64,000 nucleotides of DNA from Pedobacter sp014947265 (GTDB taxonomy: Bacteria > Bacteroidota > Bacteroidia > Sphingobacteriales > Sphingobacteriaceae): NCBI RefSeq assembly GCF_014947265.1, contig NZ_JADCNK010000002.1:434001-498000 (forward strand). The letters are read 5' to 3'. The notes under the pieces were generated by a model that saw only the letters and a list, made by a program, of their open reading frames with translations, was not told the origin of the DNA and searched no databases. Both the position numbers and the translations under genes were made by a program. Of the stretch, positions 26,714-35,164 are shown in pieces. Positions within the stretch are counted from its first letter, which is position 1. Every line of letters begins with the position of its first letter.

Positions 26714-26785
26714 TAGTAGTAGGGGATGCTGAAATGAATTTACCTTTAACCTCGGTTCGTTTCCTCACGAAACGATAAGAGCAAA

Positions 26786-26809
26786 AAGGTTTGTCATGAC
26801 ACAAACCTT
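26786..26809. repeat. Short palindrome downstream of rny
   Basis: AAGGTTTGTCATGAC then ACAAACCTT: nine-base arms AAGGTTTGT and ACAAACCTT around CATGAC. It may be part of the rny 3' end processing or a fragment of the adjacent repeat. Confidence 0.6.
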
Positions 26810-26833
26810 GGCGAATGAATTAAACAATATATT

Positions 26834-26862
26834 AAGCGATGGAATATCCATCGCTTTTTTTA
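26834..26862 (+). terminator. intrinsic terminator after rny
   Basis: The stem AAGCGATGGA / TCCATCGCTT with loop ATA is followed by a T-run. It ends about 11 bases before the ATG of the Mpo1-like gene. Confidence 0.85.
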
Positions 26863-26872
26863 TTTTTACATA

Positions 26873-27388
26873 ATGAGCAAGCAAACCATTCAAATCGAAC
26901 CAAAGAGACCTGTAGATGTGCTTTTTGACAAGTATGCCGAAAGCCATCAAAATCCAACCAACAAACTGGTACACTGGATCTGTGTTCCATTAATCGTATT
27001 CAGTTTATTGGGTTTAATCTGGCAGATTCCTTTTCCGCATATTGGCTTTTTGGGTAGCTATAACGGTTTCTTTAACTGGGCTTCGTTCCTTTTGGCCTTT
27101 AGCTTGTATTATTATTTCACTTTATCACCTGTATTGTTTTTCATGATGATCTGGGTGGTTGGCCTAATGAGTTATATCATCGTAAAAATTGAGCAGGCAG
27201 TAGGTTTAGGTAGTGGCACTGCTTATGCTATTTATGCGGCAATATTTGTTGCGGCCTGGGTTGGTCAGTTTATTGGTCATAAAATTGAAGGTAAAAAACC
27301 ATCATTCCTGGATGATGTTAAGTTCCTGTTAATAGGTCCGATCTGGTTATTGCACTTCATTTGCAAGAAAACCGGGATTAAATATTAG
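26873..27388 (+). CDS. Mpo1-like (DUF962) membrane protein
   Basis: 171 residues with about four membrane helices. The N-terminal pattern LFDKYAESHQNPTNKLVHWI and the later GQFIGHKIEGKKPSFLDD are the conserved His-containing segments of the DUF962/Mpo1 family. Yeast Mpo1 is an Fe(II) dioxygenase for alpha-oxidation of 2-hydroxy fatty acids; the bacterial members are largely uncharacterised. Sphingobacteriaceae make sphingolipids, so a lipid role is plausible but not shown. Confidence 0.88.
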   Translation: MSKQTIQIEPKRPVDVLFDKYAESHQNPTNKLVHWICVPLIVFSLLGLIWQIPFPHIGFLGSYNGFFNWASFLLAFSLYYYFTLSPVLFFMMIWVVGLMSYIIVKIEQAVGLGSGTAYAIYAAIFVAAWVGQFIGHKIEGKKPSFLDDVKFLLIGPIWLLHFICKKTGIKY

Positions 27389-27471
27389 GATTGAAATGTT
27401 GTTAACTTAGAATTAACCTTAAGGTAAACAAACCTTAATTAACATCTAACCTGCAGTTAACACTGTGGTAA

Positions 27472-27479
27472 TAATTTTG
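27472..27479 (+). promoter_or_regulatory. -7 element before the TonB receptor
   Basis: TAATTTTG matches TAnnTTTG. Transcription from here would begin after the possible GTG at 27465, which argues for the start codon at 27501. Several TTAAC words lie upstream (27396-27462), including GTTAAC and ATTAAC; a clear TTG at the -33 distance is lacking. Confidence 0.5.
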
Positions 27480-27500
27480 CCCTTATCAAATAAAGGCAAA

Positions 27501-30320
27501 TTGGAATTACTAAACTCTTTTAAAAGAGCGGCACTTACTGTGTTCGCTTTGACGATGAGCATACTTTCGTATGCGCAAACTGGAAAAATTTCTGGAACAG
27601 TTACGGATAAAAAAACCGGTGAAACCTTAATTGGAGTAACGGTTAAAATTAAAGGTACAACTAAAGGTACTTCTACAGGTGCTGATGGCAAATATACTAT
27701 CGCTGCATTACAAGATGGTAAATTTATAGTAGAAGCATCATATGTAGGTTATGCTACAAAGGAAGTATCAGCTGTTGAAGTAAATGGTGGAGGTACAACT
27801 ACCTTAAACCTGGCTCTTGATGAATCGAATTCTCAAAAACTAGCTGATGTACAAGTAAAAGGTCAAGCCAGTAGAGAAACTGAAACGGCACTTCTATCGC
27901 TTCAAAAAAATGCTATTGAAATTAAACAGGGCATCGGAATCCAGGAACTCTCGAGAAAAGGCGTAAGCGATGTTGAAGAAGGATTGACAAAAATTACCGG
28001 CATTACTAAGGTAGATGGAAGAGGTTTATTTGTAAGGGGTTTAGAAGATAGGTACAATAATCTTTTAATAAATGGTTTAGCTGTACCTTCTAACAATCCC
28101 TTCAAAAAAATTGTTCCTTTAGATCTTTTTCCAACGGATATTGTAAGTGTTTTAGAAACCTACAAAACTTTTAACGCAGGCTTATATGGCGATTTTGCTG
28201 GCGGAACTTTTAATATTGTAACCGCTAAAGGTGAAAAAGCAGTAACCAAAATTAATATAGGTACAAGTTTTCTTTCCAACAGTAGCTTTAAGAAATTCTT
28301 AAGACCTGAGGGTGAGACTTCAATCGGTGATTACTTCGGTTTTACAGGAAGTGACCGTAAACTACCTAAGGTTTTTGGAAAAGCACCTTCAGCATATACG
28401 ATGTCGGCAAGCGAAGCCAATTCACAGTTCGGATCGGGATTTGACGTTGAGGAGGGAAATGCACCGTTAAATACAAACATAGGCATATTACACACGCAGA
28501 AAATCAGGTTTGAAAATAACCGATATTTCCAGTATTTGGTCTCTGTAAATACAGATAATAACTTTCAGGTTAGGGAGGGAGTAGATCGTTTTTTCAATAC
28601 GGCACAAGGTATTTATGATAATAATTTATACACCACCAAGTATAGATTTTCTACCAATTCATCTTTATTGGGTGCTATTAATTATGGTTCAAATAGGTTA
28701 AACCTGAATTTAAATGCATTTTATTTAAAGGGAACTGAAGCCATGATACAGGATCAATTGGGTTATACAAATAGCCAGGCTACTGCCACTAACTCGTTTA
28801 TCCGCTTAAATCAATTGCAAAAAACCGATTTCTTTACTGGTCAGTTATTTGCAAACTATAAAATAACTGCAGATGATACACATAGCGTAAGGGCTGGGGT
28901 TTCTTATTCAAAAACAGATTACCAATTACCTGACAGGAAGTCGTTTAAAGGAGCAATGCTCGATGAGAATACCACTTCAATCAGTTACACGGGTAATAGT
29001 ATTACTAGACAGTACATGGATTTTAACGGTGATTTCTTTGGCTCTGGCTTATTAGAATATAATTGGAAATTTGGAGAAGACGACAATGGAGTAAAGGCAC
29101 ATAAATTATCAGTTGGTTATAATGGATCTTTTAATAAAATCGAATCTAATTTTAGATTCCTGGTTTCACAAAATCTATTATCTAATAACGCCACTTTAAA
29201 CACAAATAAACCTGATGCTACACTTTCAGAGCAAATTGCTAATGGTGGTTTTACTTATAACGAAGGTTCGGGTGCAACCTATATTGCTAAAATGCAGGAA
29301 AGTGTAAATGCCGGTTACGCTGATTTATCTCTTAAAATTAATGAAAAACTAAATTTAAATGGTGGTTTAAGGATTGAACAGTCACAAAGGATTACGAGGT
29401 TCAGGAATCCGGGAGATTTTGATGCCCCTTTTCAAAAGGTAACAAAAAATAATACGGATCTTTTGCCAGCTGTAAACTTTAAATATTCGGTCTCCGAGAA
29501 AACAAACCTAAGACTGTCGCTTTCAAAAACGTTAACCAAGCCGGTTATTATGGAAGCTTTCCCTTTAGAGTTTGTGAATCCCGATGCTACAATTGAAAAC
29601 GGTAACCCAAATGTTGTGAACAGTCAAAACTACAATGCTGATCTAAAATACGAATTTTTCCCTTCAAGTACCGAAATGTTTGCCATAACAGGTTTTGCTA
29701 AATATTTAAAAAACCCAATCGAGCGTCTATTTTTACAATCAGCAGGTAGCGGTGGATTGGCTATTACCTATGATAACTCTAAAAAAGCAATATTATATGG
29801 TGCTGAATTGGAATTTTTATTACAACTTTCAAGGCTCAGCGAATCGCTGTCTAATTTCTCTGTAGGTTTCAATACCTCGTTGATGTACACCCAAACAACC
29901 ATAGATAAGGCGAAAAATAGTGCAGAAACTGCTGCGATCGGCAACGATAATACCCGCAGGCTTCAAGGGGCTTCGCCATGGTTAATCAATGCTGATATTA
30001 AACACGAAACTGATTTTAGCAAAAAATGGAAAAGTACCATGACATTGGCTTACAATATTTATGGTGAACGTATTTACGCTGTAGGTACAAATGGATTAGA
30101 TAACTATTACGAAAAACCATTTGGTAAACTCGATTTTATTTGGAACAACAAAATCTCAAATAAATGGGATGTGAAGTTTGGTGTAGAGAATATTTTAAAC
30201 CCAGCTTACAAGATAGATTTAGGGGAGAAAAGTACAGTAAAGATATATGAGAATGACTTAACGGTTAAAGATTATAAAAGAGGTGTTGGCGTATCATTAG
30301 GTCTGGGGTATACATTTTAA
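27501..30320 (+). CDS. TonB-dependent receptor with carboxypeptidase-regulatory-like N-terminal domain
   Basis: 939 residues. A signal peptide ending SILSYAQ is followed by a beta-sandwich CarboxypepD_reg-like domain (GKISGTVTDKKTGETLIGVT), a plug (GRGLFVRGLEDRYNNLLING) and an outer-membrane beta-barrel that ends in GLGYTF. I prefer the TTG at 27501, which has AAAGG four bases before it, over the GTG at 27465. It imports a large or scarce substrate with TonB energy. The next gene encodes a beta-helix-like lipoprotein instead of SusD, so this is not a standard Sus pair. Substrate unknown. Confidence 0.93.
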   Translation: MELLNSFKRAALTVFALTMSILSYAQTGKISGTVTDKKTGETLIGVTVKIKGTTKGTSTGADGKYTIAALQDGKFIVEASYVGYATKEVSAVEVNGGGTTTLNLALDESNSQKLADVQVKGQASRETETALLSLQKNAIEIKQGIGIQELSRKGVSDVEEGLTKITGITKVDGRGLFVRGLEDRYNNLLINGLAVPSNNPFKKIVPLDLFPTDIVSVLETYKTFNAGLYGDFAGGTFNIVTAKGEKAVTKINIGTSFLSNSSFKKFLRPEGETSIGDYFGFTGSDRKLPKVFGKAPSAYTMSASEANSQFGSGFDVEEGNAPLNTNIGILHTQKIRFENNRYFQYLVSVNTDNNFQVREGVDRFFNTAQGIYDNNLYTTKYRFSTNSSLLGAINYGSNRLNLNLNAFYLKGTEAMIQDQLGYTNSQATATNSFIRLNQLQKTDFFTGQLFANYKITADDTHSVRAGVSYSKTDYQLPDRKSFKGAMLDENTTSISYTGNSITRQYMDFNGDFFGSGLLEYNWKFGEDDNGVKAHKLSVGYNGSFNKIESNFRFLVSQNLLSNNATLNTNKPDATLSEQIANGGFTYNEGSGATYIAKMQESVNAGYADLSLKINEKLNLNGGLRIEQSQRITRFRNPGDFDAPFQKVTKNNTDLLPAVNFKYSVSEKTNLRLSLSKTLTKPVIMEAFPLEFVNPDATIENGNPNVVNSQNYNADLKYEFFPSSTEMFAITGFAKYLKNPIERLFLQSAGSGGLAITYDNSKKAILYGAELEFLLQLSRLSESLSNFSVGFNTSLMYTQTTIDKAKNSAETAAIGNDNTRRLQGASPWLINADIKHETDFSKKWKSTMTLAYNIYGERIYAVGTNGLDNYYEKPFGKLDFIWNNKISNKWDVKFGVENILNPAYKIDLGEKSTVKIYENDLTVKDYKRGVGVSLGLGYTF

Positions 30321-30430
30321 TCTAAGATTACATTTATTAATCTTCGGTTTACGCAATGTTAAAACTGAGTTAATGTATTGAAAACATAGGAAAACTAAAT
30401 TTACAAAGGAAAATTAAAAAAGAGTTAAAA

Positions 30431-31636
30431 ATGAAAAAATTACTTTATGCAATTGCTGTGTCAGCTACAATCTTTACGGGCTGTTCAAAAGATGATGATG
30501 AGGAAGTACCTACAAAAGTTCCGGTGGTAGGTGAAATCACAGGTGATATTACAGCTAACAGAACGCTAGCTTTTGGTAATTATACGTTAAAAGGTATTGT
30601 TAAAATTCAATCAGGTGTTACCTTAACTATTGAAGCAGGTTCTACTTTTACTGCAGATAAAGCTGATGGTGATGATGGTTTAGTTGTATTAAATGGTGGT
30701 AAGCTAATTGCCAATGGAACTGCTGATAACCCGATAGTATTAACAGAGAAATCAAAAATTGGGGGCTCTTGGAACGGTATCATTATGTATGGTGATGCGC
30801 CAATCGTAAATTCTGCAACAAAACCAGCACCGCAAACAGCTACTTCAGAAGATGGTCTAACTTTATCTTATGGTGGAACTAATGCAACTCACAATGGTGG
30901 TTCATTAAAATATGTAAGAGTAGAATATGCAGGTCGTGTAATTACTACGAACTCAAAAGAGCAAAACGGTTTCTCTTTCTATTCAGTAGGTAGTGGAACG
31001 GTTTTAGAGAATCTGGTTTCTTATAAAGGAAATGATGATGGTTTCGAATTTTACGGTGGTACTGTAAGCGCTAAAAACTTAATCTCTTATGGCAATGCCG
31101 ATGATTCTTTCGATTGGCAAGACGGCTGGAGAGGCCAAGACAACACCAACTGGTTTGCTTATCAAACTGGTGTGGGTAATTACGGTATGGAAGTAGAGTC
31201 CAAAGGAGTAAACAACGGGTTCTGGCCAAAAATTACAAACATAACTTTAAAAAGAGCTGCTGGTACAACAACCGAAGCACAGAGCGAAATCCAACTAGAT
31301 GCTTTTCAGTTTAAAGCAGAAGGTAATGGCGATTACAGCAATATCATAATTGATGGATACAATAGTCAAACAACTCCTACAGCATTTGCAGGTGGTGCTG
31401 TTCAGATTAAAGATTTACTAACCTACGACGACCAGGTATTGACAGGTAAAATCAAATTAACAAATGTTAAAGTAACTAATACTCCAACTTTGTTCGTTAC
31501 TGGTGCAGCAGGATTTACTGTATCTGCTGCTAGTTTTGGTACAAACTGGACAACCTCTACAACTGCTACAGGTGCTGCTTTAACAAAAGGTAAATGGGCA
31601 ACTGTTGATGGTGTGGATTTGTTAGCCAACCTATAA
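30431..31636 (+). CDS. outer-membrane lipoprotein, beta-helix type, partner of the TonB receptor
   Basis: 401 residues. The lipoprotein signal ends at TIFTGCSKDDDEE. The body has repeated short strands rich in Gly, Asn and Thr (LVVLNGGKLIANGTADNPIV, SGTVLENLVSYKGNDDGFEF), as in right-handed beta-helix proteins. It lies 110 bases after the TonB receptor and ends with a strong terminator, so both are probably one unit; the lipoprotein may capture the substrate at the cell surface. Broken relatives lie nearby at 33610-33861 and 34348-34578. Confidence 0.85.
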   Translation: MKKLLYAIAVSATIFTGCSKDDDEEVPTKVPVVGEITGDITANRTLAFGNYTLKGIVKIQSGVTLTIEAGSTFTADKADGDDGLVVLNGGKLIANGTADNPIVLTEKSKIGGSWNGIIMYGDAPIVNSATKPAPQTATSEDGLTLSYGGTNATHNGGSLKYVRVEYAGRVITTNSKEQNGFSFYSVGSGTVLENLVSYKGNDDGFEFYGGTVSAKNLISYGNADDSFDWQDGWRGQDNTNWFAYQTGVGNYGMEVESKGVNNGFWPKITNITLKRAAGTTTEAQSEIQLDAFQFKAEGNGDYSNIIIDGYNSQTTPTAFAGGAVQIKDLLTYDDQVLTGKIKLTNVKVTNTPTLFVTGAAGFTVSAASFGTNWTTSTTATGAALTKGKWATVDGVDLLANL

Positions 31637-31670
31637 TCATTACGCTTCCTGTACCAACAGGAGATTTTAA

Positions 31671-31705
31671 AAGGGTGTTCATCATGATGATGAACACCCT
31701 TTTTG
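31671..31705 (+). terminator. strong intrinsic terminator
   Basis: AAGGGTGTTCATCAT pairs with ATGATGAACACCCTT, followed by T's. It closes the receptor/lipoprotein unit. Confidence 0.9.
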
Positions 31706-31815
31706 TATTAATTATTTTTATGATAATCAGTCGTTTAGGGCTCGATATTGATTGTAATGACAGGTTGTTAATGGAGATAATTTGCAATTAATAATATAAC
31801 TTAATACTTACTTAT

Positions 31816-31932
31816 ATGTTAAGCATCTTTAGCTATGAAATTACTAATTACTTATGTTCTCAAACTGCAATAATTGCAGTTTTATCAATCTCCTCCTTAG
31901 TGGGATGCAAAAAAGATGAAATAAAAATTTAA
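31816..31932 (+). pseudogene. truncated lipoprotein remnant
   Basis: A 38-codon reading frame gives a hydrophobic stretch and a lipobox (AIIAVLSISSLVGCKKDEIK) and then stops at once. The intact metalloprotease lipoproteins nearby continue for over 350 residues after the same kind of lipobox. It therefore looks like the 5' stump of a decayed lipoprotein gene. It could instead be a tiny genuine lipopeptide. Confidence 0.5.
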
Positions 31933-32376
31933 TCTGTTACTAAAAATAACAGAAGTATCAGAAATTGAGTTTCAAAACTTCTACAGTTTGTTTCTATAAC
32001 TACAACGACATCAAAGATCAAATTTGACCAACTATCTATCAAATTTTTACAGGCCAGTTTTAATAATATTTATGCAATAATTTACATTTATATAGTTTCT
32101 TGTTACGTTTAGGGTTAAGTTTTCAATTTGTTTATTTTTAACACTTTATACGCATTTTGTAATACAATCTCATTATGATTAATCCAAATACGATCTGTTA
32201 TGTGCTTAATATAAATCGATAATATTTATTCTTATATAAAGCTTTTTAGAAAGTCGTTGATGGCGTTCTTATATGTAGAATTTAAAACCTCAATTTAGAG
32301 CATTTGAGCCAAGTGGGCAACAGGTAGTTTAATGTTGTAATAACAAAATGTTAACATGGGATTAGTATTTTAAATT
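31933..32376. other. AT-rich gene-free spacer
   Basis: I see no open frame of useful length, tRNA or strong hairpin here. The DNA is very AT-rich and probably holds the promoter of the metalloprotease gene that follows plus debris of the truncated lipoprotein. Confidence 0.5.
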
Positions 32377-33588
32377 ATGAAAATTCTAAAAACTAATGCT
32401 CTTAAAATCGTAATAGTTATGGTTATTGGGCTTATTACAATCACTAGTTGTAAAAAAGAAAACTTATCAATAGAAACTGTTCTTAATAAAGATGAACAAC
32501 TCTATAATTTAATAATTAGCAGTGGTGTGAAATCTGAAAACATAAAGGATGTTGGAGAGTATTATCTAGTCGAAGGAGATATGTTGTTTAAAAAAAATAA
32601 GTCCGATTTGAAAAGGGTTAGTCAATATTTGAAAGGCAGTGCTGATTTTTCAACTAATTTAAAACAATCCATTCAGATGAGTTCTCCTGGAAGTATCCCT
32701 AATAAAATATCTCAGTGGCGTACAAATAGTATAATTTCATCTCAGAATGTTGAAAATATAAAGGTTTACTACGATTCATATCCTAATCCCTATGGTGCTC
32801 CGTGGAGTTCTGCTTGGAAAGTAGCTACGGAAAACTGGCAGAATATTCCAAATTGTAAAATAAGTTTCTATAATGATTTTAATAACAGATGGACGAATCA
32901 ATATACAGATAATGCAATAACTATCATTGAGGGAGTTCCGCTATCCCCTAGTACTTATGCTTATGCTGAGTTTCCAAGTTCGGATAATGCTGGCTATAGC
33001 ATTCATATAAATACAAGTATTAATTTATCTGAAGGGCAAAAAGTATTTATATTAAGTCATGAATTAGGACATTGTTTAGGTTTTAGACATACCAATTGGC
33101 AATCAGACTGGAGAGAATATAATACTCCAGAAGGGGCTATCCAGATACTAGGGACACCCGCTACTGATCCGGCCTCTATAATGAATAATGGAGCAAGTTT
33201 TCAAACTGTTCCAACTTGGAATTCATTTTCTTCTTATGATGTTATTGCAGCTCAAACGCTTTATCCATATAGTTTATACGATAATTGGATAAATGATGTT
33301 AGTCCTTTTGCTGGCTATGGTGATTCTGATTTACATCCGGAAATTACATGGAATAGTAATTTAGTGTCATCTTCAACTGTTTCAATTGAAATTTATCAAT
33401 ATGGAGTAAGTAAAGGCATAATAGCTTCAAATATTCCAAATAATGGTTCTTTTATAGGTAGTAATAATTATAGGTATTATTTACAGCCGTCTACTCATGA
33501 TTATTTCTATGTCCAGTTAAAAATAATTTCAGATAATAATCCTTCTATAAGTGATATGACTAAAGCATTTAATTTTTTCTGGGACTAA
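32377..33588 (+). CDS. lipoprotein zinc metalloprotease, HEIGH (M57) type, copy 1
   Basis: 403 residues. Lipoprotein signal ending ITITSCKKEN. A short N-terminal domain with KDVGEYYLVEGDMLF is shared with the paralog at 35165. The catalytic zinc site is SHELGHCLGFRH (His228, Glu229, His232, His238), followed by SIMNNG and the Met-turn-like region FSSYDVIAAQTLYPY. A C-terminal domain of about 100 residues is beta-rich. It matches the dual-action HEIGH metallopeptidase family of Bacteroidota, probably surface exposed. Noticeably AT-richer than copy 2. Confidence 0.88.
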   Translation: MKILKTNALKIVIVMVIGLITITSCKKENLSIETVLNKDEQLYNLIISSGVKSENIKDVGEYYLVEGDMLFKKNKSDLKRVSQYLKGSADFSTNLKQSIQMSSPGSIPNKISQWRTNSIISSQNVENIKVYYDSYPNPYGAPWSSAWKVATENWQNIPNCKISFYNDFNNRWTNQYTDNAITIIEGVPLSPSTYAYAEFPSSDNAGYSIHINTSINLSEGQKVFILSHELGHCLGFRHTNWQSDWREYNTPEGAIQILGTPATDPASIMNNGASFQTVPTWNSFSSYDVIAAQTLYPYSLYDNWINDVSPFAGYGDSDLHPEITWNSNLVSSSTVSIEIYQYGVSKGIIASNIPNNGSFIGSNNYRYYLQPSTHDYFYVQLKIISDNNPSISDMTKAFNFFWD

Positions 33589-33609
33589 TAGATTTTGATT
33601 ATTCCTTAA

Positions 33610-33861
33610 ATGCTTATTTTATATTTGAAATTCTTTGCAAACGAAGCTTATGGAAAGTGGCAAGATTTAGGTATTGATGAAACTATTTTTAATTTAGGTA
33701 GTACTCCTAAATTCACTTTAAATACCGGATCAATTTTATTAACAGGTGCTAGTTTTACAGGCTTAACTGGTTTTGATGTGGTAGCTCACCGTGGCGCATT
33801 TGGTACTTCAGACTGGACAGCAGGTTGGGCTAACTTTACGCCTCAAACTAATATTTATTAA
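33610..33861 (+). pseudogene. C-terminal fragment of a beta-helix lipoprotein
   Basis: The frame starts abruptly and encodes only the tail of a larger protein: LLTGASFTGLTGFDVVAHRG followed by AFGTSDWTAGWANF. This ending is one I know from large Bacteroidota lipoproteins of the type encoded at 30431. No signal peptide or upstream part is present. It is followed by a good terminator, so it is probably the surviving 3' end of a deleted gene. Confidence 0.7.
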
Positions 33862-33882
33862 TTCTTATATTTTCAAATTATA

Positions 33883-33924
33883 AAAAAGGCAGGGATGTTC
33901 CAGATGGAACATCCCTGCCTTTTT
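33883..33924 (+). terminator. intrinsic terminator of the deleted lipoprotein gene
   Basis: AAAAAGGCAGGGATGTTC pairs with GAACATCCCTGCCTTTTT, six-base loop. It is perfect, much stronger than needed for a remnant, which supports a recently functional gene. Confidence 0.9.
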
Positions 33925-33978
33925 ATTTCAAATTATACGCCATTAAAGCGCTTATTAGTGCCGTAATGTCTGATAAGA

Positions 33979-34260
33979 TTACTCGCTAACCGGCTCTTTT
34001 TTTACTGCTTTCTTCTCTGCAATAGGTTTAGCCGTTTTAGCCTTCAGAGCTGCAGGAGTAACTTGCTCTTCTTTGATATATGGCGTTATAGAATCATCCT
34101 GAATATGGAAAGTAACTTTTTTAGTTAATTGCTTTGCAAATTTTTCGATTACTTTATCGGTTTTTTTCGCTTTGCCGTACTAGATAACAAGTTCGTTAAA
34201 TGCAAGGGCCAATTTCGATTCTAATTCTTTATGTAATTTTTTGCTTGTCGAATGATTTTA
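33979..34260 (-). pseudogene. dead copy of the Lys-rich protein gene at 36483
   Basis: About 280 bases match 36483-36762 at very high identity by eye, without visible indels. On the minus strand the codon CAG of the intact gene (in ELVIQYGKAKK) is TAG here (34180-34182), a nonsense mutation at about codon 36. The first dozen codons, including the start, are also missing: the match stops inside the KNHSTSK segment. The copy is therefore not functional. It points to a recent local duplication or recombination. Confidence 0.9.
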
Positions 34261-34347
34261 GCTAACTCAGTCTTTATCAGCTTTAAATTCGGAATCGATA
34301 TCCTTGATAAAGAAACAGGTGATGCTTAACTGATAGAACTTCATTGA

Positions 34348-34578
34348 TTAAAAACAATATTTTATCAATCATTTACTACAGGTAAAGATGTTGTTGCTAA
34401 TGGTTCAACACCTTCATTCGCAAGCGCTGATTTGTTAAAAACATATTTAACAGGTAAAGGAAATACAATTATTGATGAAACTGCAGCTGCTGCTTTATTA
34501 AATGCTTTTTTCAGCTTAACCGCTCCTAACTTTACAGTTAAAAGTGGTTCTTCGGCTGCTACTGGCGCAAGCTTTTAA
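34348..34578 (+). pseudogene. second C-terminal lipoprotein fragment
   Basis: A frame without a start codon encodes FTTGKDVVANGSTPSFASAD, LLKTYLTGKGNTIID and ends KSGSSAATGASF. It resembles the region just before the tail seen at 33610-33861 in full-length Bacteroidota lipoproteins, but here it stops at TGASF. It is a remnant of a different copy. Followed by a hairpin at 34625. Confidence 0.65.
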
Positions 34579-34624
34579 AATTTAAAAAATAGTCCCATAC
34601 AATAGGCTAATATAATAAATTAAG

Positions 34625-34656
34625 AGCCCTTGTTAGTTTGATCTAACAAGGGCTTT
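34625..34656 (+). terminator. intrinsic terminator-like hairpin
   Basis: Perfect 12-base arms AGCCCTTGTTAG and CTAACAAGGGCT with a six-base loop; only three T's follow. It closes the lipoprotein fragment. Confidence 0.75.
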
Positions 34657-34828
34657 AGTATATGTTCAATTTTTCGATTTGAAGATAGTCTTCCAAATAA
34701 TTATTTGTTAGTCCTGGCCATTAACAATAAAATTAATGGCTTCAGAGGATATAATTACCTTTTATGGTTACCAGATTATCTCCATAATAACTTCTCCTGT
34801 ACCTCATGTTTACCAATCCTTTACCCTC

Positions 34829-34925
34829 TAGGTAATAAATAGGTAGAGAAAAGGTAAGCAAAGGGTAACCCTGGGGTTAACTTGGTGTACAGAAAGGGTA
34901 AACAACAGGTAAAGAAAGGGTAAGC
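34829..34925. repeat. cluster of degenerate GGTAA direct repeats
   Basis: Between 34829 and 34925 the word GGTAA or AGGTA recurs about eight times (for example AAAGGTAAGC, AAAGGGTAACC, GAAAGGGTAAAC, CAGGTAAAG, GAAAGGGTAAGC), spaced roughly 8-25 bases apart. It lies about 240 bases before the second metalloprotease gene. It may be a degenerate tandem repeat or a set of protein-binding sites. The rest of the 34579-35164 gap is AT-rich and empty. Confidence 0.55.
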
Positions 34926-35164
34926 AATTTCATGTTGTTATACACTAATTTTAATCTATCAATATTGTCCTGTACTAAAATAGATGAACGAATTAATGCC
35001 GTATTAAAATGCAGGTATATTGTTTTATTTTAATGTATGTTTTGTTTGTTTATTATTAATGATATGTGTTGTATGATTTGTATTTTTTATTAGATTAAAC
35101 TTAATGATTTGTTCATTATAGCTTAACACTAAGATGGTTAACTTGTTTGAAGGAAAACCTAACT

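Noticed and set aside
31566..31787. Minus-strand frame after the beta-helix lipoprotein
   Set aside because: It crosses the strong terminator and overlaps the lipoprotein gene end; not a credible gene.
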